Below are positions 1 through 6,571 of a DNA stretch of 12,006 nt, in pieces. This DNA is from Epulopiscium sp. Nele67-Bin004 (GTDB lineage: Bacteria; Bacillota_A; Clostridia; Lachnospirales; Cellulosilyticaceae). Both the position numbers and the translations under genes were made by a program. Location: contig LNZQ01000196.1 of NCBI GenBank assembly GCA_002007315.1, positions 1 to 12,006 of the forward strand. Reading direction: 5' to 3'. The first letter of the stretch is position 1, and every line of letters starts with the position of its first letter. The notes below the pieces were generated by a model. That model saw only the letters and a program-made list of their open reading frames with translations. It ran no database searches and was not told the DNA's origin.

Positions 1-359
<359 letters not shown>

Positions 360-363
360 ATTG

Positions 364-392
364 TTGCAATATACGCCCCTATCGTATATAAT
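364..392 (+). promoter_or_regulatory. Sigma-A-type promoter for the riboswitch-ribU unit
   Basis: A -35 TTGCAA at 364-369 and a -10 TATAAT at 387-392 are separated by exactly 17 bp. The predicted start is near 399, giving a leader of about 260 nt that contains the whole FMN riboswitch. An inverted repeat ATATACG/CGTATAT (369-375 and 383-389) lies in the spacer and overlaps the -10; it could be an operator or chance in AT-rich DNA. Confidence 0.65.
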
Positions 393-430
393 ATATGGTG
401 TATAATAATTGAACAAAAAAGTAATTCAAT

Positions 431-545
431 TCTTCAGGGCAGGGTGAAATTCCCGATCGGCGGTAAAGTCCGTGAGTGCATATGCATTGACTTGGTGTAA
501 TTCCAAGACCGACAGTTATAGTCTGGATGGTAGAAGAGTTGCGTG
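431..545 (+). promoter_or_regulatory. FMN riboswitch (RFN element)
   Basis: This mRNA aptamer binds FMN and controls riboflavin transport or synthesis genes. The conserved RFN blocks appear in order: AGGGTGAAATTCCC, CGGCGGT, CTTGGTGTAATTCCAAGACC, GACAGTTATAGTCTGGATGG and AGAAGA. The closing P1 helix is TCTTC (431-435) with GAAGA (533-537). A terminator lies 60 nt downstream and ribU follows, which is the usual arrangement for an off-switch: with FMN bound, P1 forms and transcription stops. The P1 3' strand can instead pair with the terminator's 5' arm (see findings). Confidence 0.96.
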
Positions 546-601
546 ATAGCTTATTTATTGATGCATTTTTTGTGTATCAATTTTATTAGGATAAGTTTGT
601 G

Positions 602-635
602 GCAACCCCTTTAGAGATGAATGGGTTGCTTTTTT
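602..635 (+). terminator. FMN-controlled intrinsic terminator upstream of ribU
   Basis: The arms GCAACCC (602-608) and GGGTTGC (623-629) form a perfect 7-bp stem followed by six T residues (630-635). It sits between the FMN aptamer and the ribU start codon, so it is the expression platform of the riboswitch. A weaker hairpin (558-565 with 573-580) lies between aptamer and terminator. Confidence 0.88.
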
Positions 636-658
636 GTTGCAGAAAGGTAAGTGATTTT

Positions 659-1288
659 ATGAATTCTAAACTTTTTACAACACAAAACATTATCAAAATG
701 GCTATGATGGGGGCATTATCAGTAATACTAATGCAATTTAAATTTTCATTGCCGATGTTATTTCCAGGGTTTTTGTCGGTAGATTTTAGCGATGTGGCAA
801 TTGTGGTAGGTATGATGACGATACACCCCGCAGCAGGATTTGTTATTGCACTATTAAAAAATGTGTTAGACGTAGTGTTATTTGGCTCATCATCGGCAGC
901 AATTGGGCAGTTGGCAAACTTTGTTATTGCAGTGGCGTATATTACACCATTATATTTTTGCCTACGAAAAACTAGAGAGCTTAAATCAGTAACAATAGCA
1001 ATAGCAAGCGGTGTGGCTATGATGGCGGTTGTTGGGGCATTTTTAAATTATTTTGTAATGATACCGATGTATACACAATTTATGCCACTTGAAGCGATTA
1101 TTGCAATGGGTAACGTTATATATTCAGGTATAACTGATACGTTTACGTTAGTTGTATTTTCTATTATACCTTTTAACTTGTTTAAAGGGACTTTGGTTGC
1201 AACTGTGAGTATAATAGTTGTGAAATCTGCATATCCACTACTTAATATGTTGCGTAGTAGAGGAAACGAAAACGAAAACTTAAACTAA
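659..1288 (+). CDS. ribU: Riboflavin ECF transporter substrate-binding (S) component, RibU family
   Basis: This integral membrane protein captures riboflavin and works with a shared ECF energizing module (EcfT plus two ATPases, not in this window). It has 209 residues, typical for RibU, and consists mostly of hydrophobic segments (about six helices). The recognisable RibU blocks are LPGFLSVDFSDVA-like residues near 34-48 (here LFPGFLSVDFSDVA) and GSSSAAIGQLANF in the middle. The frame stays open upstream to 599, but that stretch lies inside the riboswitch terminator; the ATG at 659 is chosen because AAAGGT precedes it and family homology begins with MNSKLFTTQN. The FMN riboswitch in its leader independently supports a flavin role. 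A terminator follows directly, so it is monocistronic. Confidence 0.94.
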   Translation: MNSKLFTTQNIIKMAMMGALSVILMQFKFSLPMLFPGFLSVDFSDVAIVVGMMTIHPAAGFVIALLKNVLDVVLFGSSSAAIGQLANFVIAVAYITPLYFCLRKTRELKSVTIAIASGVAMMAVVGAFLNYFVMIPMYTQFMPLEAIIAMGNVIYSGITDTFTLVVFSIIPFNLFKGTLVATVSIIVVKSAYPLLNMLRSRGNENENLN

Positions 1289-1294
1289 AATAGA

Positions 1295-1329
1295 GGGGCT
1301 ATCACATTTTGGTGTGAATAGCTCTTTTT
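1295..1329 (+). terminator. Intrinsic terminator of ribU
   Basis: GGGCTAT (1296-1302) pairs with ATAGCTC (1318-1324, one G-U pair), and CACA pairs with TGTG above it. Five T residues follow (1325-1329), just 7 bp after the ribU stop codon. Confidence 0.85.
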
Positions 1330-1414
1330 GTATGTAATATTATAAAAAAATGGTATTGAATAGCTATATAATAGATGATAAAATTGTTATATATTTTTAC
1401 AAAGGGGGAAAAAG

Positions 1415-1886
1415 ATGCAACAGCAAATAGGTGCTCACACATATAAAGATTTTGGTTGGGGAGTTGACCCTGAGACTATAAATTTTGAGAAGCTTATAGC
1501 AAACAGATTAAAACGACATGAGGCTAATCCGTCAAAACTGCCAAGAGATTTGACAAAACTAATTTATAAAGACATACCATTTAAAACTTCATTTGGTGTA
1601 ATAGTTGGAGATTATAACCCGATAGAAAATTCGTGTGCTTTTGCAAATACTATATTTAGAGCGATAAATATAGATTTTAAACTTAATCCAGAAGATGTTG
1701 AGTTAGATTATATACCTAAATACAATACAGTTTCATCCACATTTGCATAAAATTAATCCCGAATTAGCTTTATGGTTACATTTTGTATTAACAGGTGAAA
1801 ATGTTGCTAATAATCTGTATATGGAAAACATTTTGGAAAACTTATACAAACTTAACTTTAGGGAAAAGGAGGATATCAATAGTTAG
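1415..1886 (+). pseudogene. Degraded N-terminal/middle part of a probable Rpn-like (PD-(D/E)XK) recombination-promoting nuclease gene
   Basis: An ATG at 1415 with a strong AAAGGGGG site (1401-1408) opens a 111-codon frame ending at 1750. Its stretch KDIPFKTSFG...FANTIFRAI resembles the N-terminal block of Rpn/YhgA-type proteins. Coding then continues in a different frame (frame 3) from about 1731 to the TAG at 1884-1886, reading HKINPELALWLHFVLTGEN, which resembles the Rpn 'LWLxFLTGEN' region. A frameshift near 1725-1735 therefore splits the gene. The segment that would carry the catalytic D...ExQ residues is absent between the two blocks, suggesting an internal deletion too. The matching C-terminal part lies beyond an insert, at 2182-2430. 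The family assignment is inferred from remembered motifs; the 111-residue ORF could instead be a small independent protein. Confidence 0.6.
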
Positions 1887-1965
1887 CATTTATGTGTTCA
1901 ATCATAATCATAAAGCTACAAATATAATGTTTAAAACAAATTAACTTAATTAAAAAGGAGGAAGC

Positions 1966-2163
1966 TACTTGACAATATATGTCATATCAAGTACTATTTA
2001 TGTAGAACAATAACCAAGTTCAAATAAATAATAAAGTACCGATGGCTAGTCGGGAATTTACGCCTTTGGAGTGTTATATCAAATGATGGTAGCAAGCAAC
2101 ATCGCAAAGTCAGACACGATGAATAAGGAAAAGTCTTGATATGAGCATATTTGCTTATATTTT
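1966..2163 (+). mobile_element. Structured insert between the two gene pieces, possibly an IS200/IS605-type (tnpB 3' end) remnant
   Basis: No full ORF occupies 1887-2181. It holds a hairpin at the left (TACTTGA 1966-1972 with TCAAGTA 1987-1993) and one at the right (ATATGAGC 2139-2146 with GCTTATAT 2153-2160, then T residues). A 10-bp inverted repeat TCATATCAAG (1982-1991) and CTTGATATGA (2135-2144) links the two sides. A short frame at 2033-2083 reads KVPMASREFTPLE, which resembles the poorly conserved C-terminal tails of some clostridial TnpB proteins, where the coding end overlaps a structured guide-like RNA. Subterminal hairpins are also characteristic of IS200/IS605 ends. The tnpB link is a memory-based inference; the hairpins and inverted repeat are directly visible. 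It could instead be a MITE-like element or a structured RNA. Confidence 0.4.
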
Positions 2164-2181
2164 AAGTAGCAGAGTGTTTAT

Positions 2182-2430
2182 ATGAAACTTCAAACGCAAT
2201 TAGAAATTGTTGAGATGCTTGAACAACGTGGACAAAAACGAGGTATTAAAATAGGAGAGAAGCAAGGCATTAAAATAGGAGAGAAACAAGGGATTAAAAT
2301 AGGAGAAAAACAAGGCGTAATTAAAACATTGTCAGACATGTTAAAAATGGGCATATCTAGCGAACAACTATCGCTAAAATATTCTCCAGATATTATCAAA
2401 GAGGCAGAAAAATTAGCAGGAATGGCATAA
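2182..2430 (+). pseudogene. Detached C-terminal piece of the Rpn-like nuclease gene
   Basis: The 82-codon frame begins MKLQTQLEIVEMLEQRGQKRG, then has three copies of GIKIGEKQ and ends in MLKMGISSEQLSLKYSPDIIKEAEKLAGMA. Charged G-x-x-x-G-E-K repeats followed by a short helical tail are typical of the C termini of Rpn/PD-(D/E)XK 'transposase' proteins in Firmicutes. The ATG at 2182 has no visible Shine-Dalgarno sequence, and the catalytic part is missing, so this is read as a stranded gene end rather than a functional gene. It could still be translated by chance or serve as a small helical protein. It ends 8 bp before a bidirectional terminator. Confidence 0.6.
2242..2313 (+). repeat. Three tandem 24-bp in-frame repeats
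   Basis: Three consecutive 24-bp units (2242-2265, 2266-2289, 2290-2313) encode GIKIGEKQ three times and differ at only a few positions; a partial unit begins at 2314. The period is a multiple of three, so copy-number change would keep the frame. Confidence 0.9.
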
Positions 2431-2435
2431 CAAAC

Positions 2436-2466
2436 AAAGGGGACAACTAGTAGCTGTCCCCTTTTT
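2436..2466. terminator. Bidirectional terminator between the nuclease remnant and purA
   Basis: AAAGGGGACA (2436-2445) pairs with TGTCCCCTTT (2455-2464) around a 9-nt loop. There is a T run on the plus strand (2462-2466) and A residues at the other side, so it can stop the plus-strand transcript and the purA transcript, whose stop codon is at 2468-2470. Confidence 0.85.
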
Positions 2467-2467
2467 A

Positions 2468-3745
2468 TTATCTGATAATTATATCATCTCTTTTTGGTCC
2501 ATTTGAAATCATAGTTATTGGGAAACCAAGATGTTTTTCCACAAACTCAACATAGTTTTGAGCTTCTTTTGGCAAGTCCTCATATTTGCGAATACCTTGT
2601 AAGTCACACTTCCAACCATCAACATATTCAAGAACTGGTTTCGCACGATTAAGCTCTATCGTATTCGGGAACACAGTTGTAACTTCACCATCAATTTCAT
2701 AACCAACGCACACAGGAATTTTGTCCAAATATCCAAGTACATCAATTAGCGAAAAGGCAACGTCTGTTGTGCCTTGCAACATACAACCATATTTTGACGC
2801 AACACAGTCAAACCAACCCATACGTCTTGCACGCCCAGTTGTAGCTCCAAATTCGCCACCGTCACCACCACGCATACGAAGTTCATGTGCTTCATCATCA
2901 AAAATTTCACTTACGAATGCACCAGCACCAACTGCTGATGAATATGCTTTAACAACAGTTACAACTTTTTTGATTGCATGTGGTGGAACGCTTGCCCCAA
3001 CAGTTGCAAACCCAGCAAGAGGTGAAGATGACGTAACAAATGGGTAAATTCCATTATCAGTATCTTTTAATGCTCCAAGTTGCCCCTCAAGCAAAATGTT
3101 TTTGTCTTCTTTTATTGCATCATGCAAAAAGTATGCAATGTTTGTAACCATAGGTTTTAATCGTTCTCTATATGCAACAAGTTCGTTAAACAATTGATTA
3201 GGTTCAAGTGTTACTTGTCCACCATATAGTGATTTAATAGTTTCATTTTTTGTTTCGCAAACTCTTTTAAGTCTAGCTATAAGAGTTTCATCGTCAAACA
3301 TTTCAGATACTTGTACACCTATTTTTAGGTATTTATCTGAATAAAATGGTGCGATACCTGATTTTGTTGAACCAAAGCTGTCTTTACCAAGACGTTCTTC
3401 TTCTAATTTATCAAATAAAACATGATATGGCATAACAACTTGAGCACGGTCAGACACCAAAATATTTGGCATAGGAACGCCTCTGTCTAGTAATCCATCA
3501 AGTTCTTTAAATAGTTGCTCTAAATTTACTGCAACACCTTGACCAATTACGTTTGTTACCCCTTTTCTAAATACACCAGATGGCAATAAATGAAGTGCAA
3601 ACTTACCATATTCATTTATTATTGTGTGTCCAGCGTTCGCCCCACCTTGGAAACGCACGATAATATCTGCATCTCCAGCCATCAGGTCTGTAATTTTACC
3701 TTTACCTTCATCTCCCCAGTTTCCACCTACTATTGCACTAACCAT
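2468..3745 (-). CDS. purA: Adenylosuccinate synthetase, divergent clostridial form
   Basis: It catalyses GTP-dependent condensation of IMP and aspartate to adenylosuccinate, the first step from IMP to AMP, in the cytoplasm. It has 425 residues, normal for the family. The N-terminal phosphate loop GGNWGDEGKGK (7-17) carries the catalytic Asp12, and NAGH (37-40) carries the catalytic His40. Further blocks are GSTKSGIAP (125-133), DTDNGIYPFVTSSSP (228-242), GATTGRARRMGWFD (300-313) and the C-terminal GWKCDLQGIRKYEDLP and ISNGPKRD. Several usually invariant positions differ: SLID replaces TKLD at 332-335, and AYSSAVGAGAF replaces the AYTTRVGxGPF type. Retention of Asp12 argues against a PurZ-type enzyme. 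The ATG at 3745 follows a TAGGAGGA site at 3752-3759 (plus coordinates). It is divergent from purB, its pathway partner. Confidence 0.95.
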   Translation of the reverse strand: MVSAIVGGNWGDEGKGKITDLMAGDADIIVRFQGGANAGHTIINEYGKFALHLLPSGVFRKGVTNVIGQGVAVNLEQLFKELDGLLDRGVPMPNILVSDRAQVVMPYHVLFDKLEEERLGKDSFGSTKSGIAPFYSDKYLKIGVQVSEMFDDETLIARLKRVCETKNETIKSLYGGQVTLEPNQLFNELVAYRERLKPMVTNIAYFLHDAIKEDKNILLEGQLGALKDTDNGIYPFVTSSSPLAGFATVGASVPPHAIKKVVTVVKAYSSAVGAGAFVSEIFDDEAHELRMRGGDGGEFGATTGRARRMGWFDCVASKYGCMLQGTTDVAFSLIDVLGYLDKIPVCVGYEIDGEVTTVFPNTIELNRAKPVLEYVDGWKCDLQGIRKYEDLPKEAQNYVEFVEKHLGFPITMISNGPKRDDIIIR

Positions 3746-3778
3746 ATCAAAATCCTCCTAGCTATATTATTCTCTTGT

Positions 3779-3807
3779 ATTATACTACATTTATTGACAT
3801 AGTGAAA
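3779..3807 (-). promoter_or_regulatory. Probable purA promoter
   Basis: On the minus strand, a perfect -10 TATAAT (3784 down to 3779) lies 17 bp from a TTTCAC -35 (3807 to 3802). The predicted start is about 25-30 nt before the purA ATG. No PurR box of the Bacillus type (CGAA...TTCG) is seen. Confidence 0.5.
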
Positions 3808-3815
3808 GTATATAT

Positions 3816-3845
3816 TTGCCATATTGCTATGAAATGTGATATTAT
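3816..3845 (+). promoter_or_regulatory. Probable purB promoter
   Basis: TTGCCA (3816-3821) and TATTAT (3840-3845) are 18 bp apart and point toward purB; the start would be near 3852. A TTGACA at 3794-3799 has no well-spaced -10. The purA and purB promoters lie back to back within about 70 bp, which would allow joint control. Confidence 0.4.
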
Positions 3846-3872
3846 AAGGAAAAATGTTTAGGAGGTTTTTAG

Positions 3873-5303
3873 ATGAGAAATTCATATAAAAGTCCATTAG
3901 AAGGTAGATATGCAAGCAAAGAGATGTTATATTTATTTTCAGAGGACAAAAAATTTACAACTTGGAGAAAGTTATGGGTGACGCTTGCCGAAACTGAAAA
4001 AGAGCTTGGGCTTGATATAACAGATGAGCAAATAGCAGAGTTAAAACAATATCAAAATGATGTTAACTATGAAGTTGCAGAGCAATGGGAGAAAAAAGTG
4101 CGTCACGATGTTATGGCACACGTTCACGCTTATGGTGAACAAGCAGTGTCAGCTATGCCAATAATTCACCTTGGTGCTACGAGTTGTTACGTTGGTGATA
4201 ACACAGATTTAATCATTATGTATGAAGCACTAGAGCTTATTAGAACAAAAGTTCTTAACGTTATAGATAAACTTTCAAAATTTGCAGATGAATATAAAGC
4301 TTTACCTACACTTGGATTTACACATTTTCAAGCAGCGCAGCTTACAACAGTTGGAAAGCGTGCAACACTTTGGATAAATGAGCTTGTTATGGACGTTGAA
4401 GAAATTGATGATATTTTGGCAACAAAAAAACTTAGAGGTGTAAAAGGTACAACTGGAACGCAAGCAACTTTTATGAACTTGTTTAATGATGATTACGAAA
4501 AAGTTCGTGAACTTGACAAAACTGTTGCAAAAAAACTTGGCTACACAGATGTTCATGCTGTTACAGGTCAAACTTACTCAAGAAAAGTTGATTCAAGAAT
4601 TTTGAACGTATTAAGTCAAGTTGCACAATCGTCATATAAATTTAGTAACGATTTACGTTTATTGCAACATCTAAAAGAAGTTGAAGAACCATTTGAAAAA
4701 AATCAAATTGGTTCATCTGCAATGGCGTACAAACGTAATCCTATGAGAACAGAAAGAATGTCATCGTTGGCTAGATTTATAATTTCACAACCGATAAATT
4801 CTGCTATAACAGCGTCAACACAATGGTTTGAAAGAACACTAGATGATAGTGCAAACAAGCGTCTTACAGTTGCAGAGTCGTTTTTGGCGTTAGATGCAGT
4901 GCTTGAAACGTATTTAAACGTTGTGTCAGGTCTTGTCGTATACCCTAAAGTTATAGCAAGTCGAATTCAGTCGGAACTTCCGTTTATGGCTACAGAAGTT
5001 ATTTTGATGGAAGGTGTTAAACGTGGTGGAAATAGACAAGAGCTACATGAAAAAATTAGACAACTGTCTATGGAAGCTTCAGCAAATGTTAAAGCAGAAG
5101 GAAAGCACAATGATTTAATAGATAGGATAATTGAAGATGGCACATTTAACATGACTACTGACGAATTGCACAATATTTTAGATGCAAAATTGTTTATTGG
5201 TGCAGCAGAACTTCAAGTTGCCATGTTTTTAGAAGAAGTTGTTAGCCCGCTACTTCAGCAAAATAAGGATTTGTTGGGTAGAGAGGGAGAAGTTAGAGTA
5301 TAA
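3873..5303 (+). CDS. purB: Adenylosuccinate lyase
   Basis: This cytoplasmic homotetrameric enzyme of the fumarase/aspartase superfamily splits adenylosuccinate to AMP and fumarate, and SAICAR to AICAR and fumarate, in purine synthesis. Its 476 residues match the long clostridial/eukaryote-like PurB class. The superfamily signature GSSAMAYKRNP is at 280-290, in the flexible loop carrying the catalytic serine. The other active-site blocks are HDVMAHVHAYG (78-88), HLGATSCYVGDNTD (99-112), THFQAAQ (150-156, with the general-acid His151) and GVKGTTGTQATF (189-200). The ATG at 3873 is preceded by TTAGGAGG at 3859-3866. purA is divergent on the other side. No hairpin terminator is visible in the 80 bp after the stop. 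Confidence 0.97.
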   Translation: MRNSYKSPLEGRYASKEMLYLFSEDKKFTTWRKLWVTLAETEKELGLDITDEQIAELKQYQNDVNYEVAEQWEKKVRHDVMAHVHAYGEQAVSAMPIIHLGATSCYVGDNTDLIIMYEALELIRTKVLNVIDKLSKFADEYKALPTLGFTHFQAAQLTTVGKRATLWINELVMDVEEIDDILATKKLRGVKGTTGTQATFMNLFNDDYEKVRELDKTVAKKLGYTDVHAVTGQTYSRKVDSRILNVLSQVAQSSYKFSNDLRLLQHLKEVEEPFEKNQIGSSAMAYKRNPMRTERMSSLARFIISQPINSAITASTQWFERTLDDSANKRLTVAESFLALDAVLETYLNVVSGLVVYPKVIASRIQSELPFMATEVILMEGVKRGGNRQELHEKIRQLSMEASANVKAEGKHNDLIDRIIEDGTFNMTTDELHNILDAKLFIGAAELQVAMFLEEVVSPLLQQNKDLLGREGEVRV

Positions 5304-5386
5304 TAGAAAATACTTTAATGACAAAGATAGGAAAAAATTTGTATAAATATGACAAAAACTATGGTAAAAAAAGGGGAAATTTAGAC

Positions 5387-5416
5387 TTGACTTTTTGTCG
5401 ATTTTAATTGTATAAT
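5387..5416 (+). promoter_or_regulatory. Strong sigma-A-type promoter of the candidate small RNA
   Basis: TTGACT (5387-5392) and a perfect TATAAT (5411-5416) are 18 bp apart. The predicted start near 5423 is followed immediately by hairpins, not by a coding start; the nearest downstream gene (tatD) begins 278 bp later, beyond a strong terminator. Confidence 0.75.
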
Positions 5417-5422
5417 ACAAAC

Positions 5423-5662
5423 ATAGCAACTTACAAAAACTCCAAATATTTAATTAATAAAGTTGTTATCAAGTATTTAGAATATATTATTATACAAAGA
5501 ACTTGACTATCAAAAAGATTATAATTTTATTCCCTTTTATCATTATGATATGAATTATAATCAACTATTTCAATGTTATTATAAAAATAACATTCCCCAA
5601 ATAATCTTTTAAGTACAAAAATCAGTAAAGAGCATTCCCCTTGTATGCTTTACTGATTTTTT
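5423..5662 (+). ncRNA. Candidate structured small RNA with three C-rich AUUCCC(C) motifs
   Basis: Between a strong promoter and a strong terminator lie about 240 nt with no sizeable ORF but consecutive inverted repeats: GCAACTT/AAGTTGT (5426-5432, 5460-5466), TCAAGT/ACTTGA (5469-5474, 5501-5506), a perfect 10-bp GATTATAATT/AATTATAATC (5517-5526, 5553-5562), a perfect 9-bp AATGTTATT/AATAACATT (5572-5580, 5586-5594) and the terminator. ATTCCC (5529-5534) falls in a loop, ATTCCCC (5592-5598) at the foot of a stem, and ATTCCCC (5634-5640) largely in the terminator loop. Unpaired C-rich motifs are the seed regions of Firmicute sRNAs such as RoxS/RsaE, which bind Shine-Dalgarno sequences. It could alternatively be a regulated leader of tatD. 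I do not recognise it as a named RNA; it lacks T-box and 6S features. Confidence 0.6.
5617..5662 (+). terminator. Strong intrinsic terminator of the candidate small RNA
   Basis: AAAAATCAGTAAAG (5617-5630) pairs with CTTTACTGATTTTT (5648-5661). The stem extends a few pairs past a small bulge to a loop containing TCCCCTTGT (5636-5644). The T run is 5657-5662. It lies 38 bp before the tatD ATG. Confidence 0.88.
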
Positions 5663-5676
5663 GTGCATGTTATAAA
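5649..5676 (+). promoter_or_regulatory. Possible extended -10 promoter for tatD
   Basis: TGTTATAAA (5668-5676) fits an extended -10 element; a weak -35 TTTACT (5649-5654) is 16 bp upstream, inside the terminator arm. It would give tatD its own start near 5683. Otherwise tatD depends on readthrough of the terminator. Confidence 0.3.
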
Positions 5677-5700
5677 TAAAAAATAATTGGAGGAACGATT

Positions 5701-6462
5701 ATGAGATTTTTTGATTCTCATGCTCATTATGATGATGAGAGATTTGATGAAGATAGAGAAAGTTTGTTGAACTATATAAAAGAGCAAGGTGTAGATTATG
5801 TTATGAATGTTGGTGCAGACATGCAGGGTATTAAAGATGGTATCGAACTTGCAAAAAAATATCCATATATTTATGCGTCGGTTGGGATACACCCACATTA
5901 TGTTGCACAACTTAATCCAAGTGATTTAGAAGTTTTGGAAGAACTAGCAAAACAACCAAAAGTTAAAGCTATTGGTGAAATTGGTTTAGACTACTATTAT
6001 GATAACTCTCCAAGAGATGTACAAAAAGAGTGGTTTAGACTTCAACTAGGGTTGGCAAAAAAGCTTGATATGCCTGTTATCATTCATAGTAGAGATGCTT
6101 GCCAAGATACGTTTGATATTTTGAAAGACGAAAATATAACAAACGGAGTGATACATTGCTTTTCTGGTAGCAAAGAGCTTGCACTTGAATATATAAAACG
6201 TGGGTTTTATATCGGTGTGGGTGGTTCTTTGACGTTCAAAAATGCAAGAAAAACGGTAGAAGTGGTTGAGAATATACCGTTAGAAAAAATTCTAATAGAA
6301 ACAGATGCACCATATTTATCACCAGTTCCACATAGAGGGAAAAGAAACGACTCGTCTTATTTGTTGCATGTCGTAGAAAAAATTGCGAATATACAAAATG
6401 TCGACCCTGTGCAAGTTGCAGAGGTAACTTTGGAAAACGCAAAACTACTATATAATATTTAA
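5701..6462 (+). CDS. tatD: TatD family metal-dependent hydrolase (DNase/deoxyribonuclease type)
   Basis: This is a cytoplasmic TIM-barrel amidohydrolase-fold enzyme; characterised TatD proteins are Mg-dependent 3'-5' exonucleases or DNases, and the exact substrate here cannot be told from sequence. Its 253 residues match the family. The metal ligands are visible in order: HAH (His7, His9), GEIGLDY (Glu93), IIHSRDA (His129), HCFSG (His152) and ETDAPYLSP (Asp202). GIHPHY (63-67 region) is another family hallmark. A GGAGG site at 5690-5694 precedes the ATG. In many Firmicutes tatD lies next to metG or rnmV/ksgA; here it stands alone between the candidate sRNA and a chemoreceptor gene. No clear terminator follows it. 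Confidence 0.94.
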   Translation: MRFFDSHAHYDDERFDEDRESLLNYIKEQGVDYVMNVGADMQGIKDGIELAKKYPYIYASVGIHPHYVAQLNPSDLEVLEELAKQPKVKAIGEIGLDYYYDNSPRDVQKEWFRLQLGLAKKLDMPVIIHSRDACQDTFDILKDENITNGVIHCFSGSKELALEYIKRGFYIGVGGSLTFKNARKTVEVVENIPLEKILIETDAPYLSPVPHRGKRNDSSYLLHVVEKIANIQNVDPVQVAEVTLENAKLLYNI

Positions 6463-6571
6463 CTAAATTTATCCTTGAGTATGTCATTATTGTGTAATTT
6501 TTAACATATAATATATTATAATTAATTGTGGAACACTTAAAATTACTATAATCATACAAAGGGGTGAGGTT

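Noticed and set aside
599..658. Upstream extension of the ribU frame to a GTG-like start at 599
   Set aside because: This stretch is the riboswitch terminator hairpin; the ATG at 659 has a ribosome site and begins the homologous region.
1887..2181. Group II intron in the broken nuclease gene
   Set aside because: No GUGYG-type 5' end, no domain V hairpin with AGC triad and GAAA loop, and no reverse transcriptase; the stretch is too short.
2242..2313. CRISPR-like repeats
   Set aside because: The units are directly adjacent with no spacers and lie in frame in a coding sequence.
2721..3047. 108-codon plus-strand ORF inside purA
   Set aside because: It is antisense to a clear purA coding sequence, has no ribosome site, and its composition mirrors the purA codons.
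2468..3745. PurZ (2-aminoadenine pathway) instead of PurA
   Set aside because: The catalytic Asp of GDEGKGK is kept, whereas PurZ enzymes replace it, and the gene is divergent from purB in a cellular context.
6507..6520. 14-bp palindrome TATAATATATTATA before the chemoreceptor as an operator
   Set aside because: In an almost pure A/T stretch such palindromes are expected by chance, and no well-spaced promoter accompanies it.
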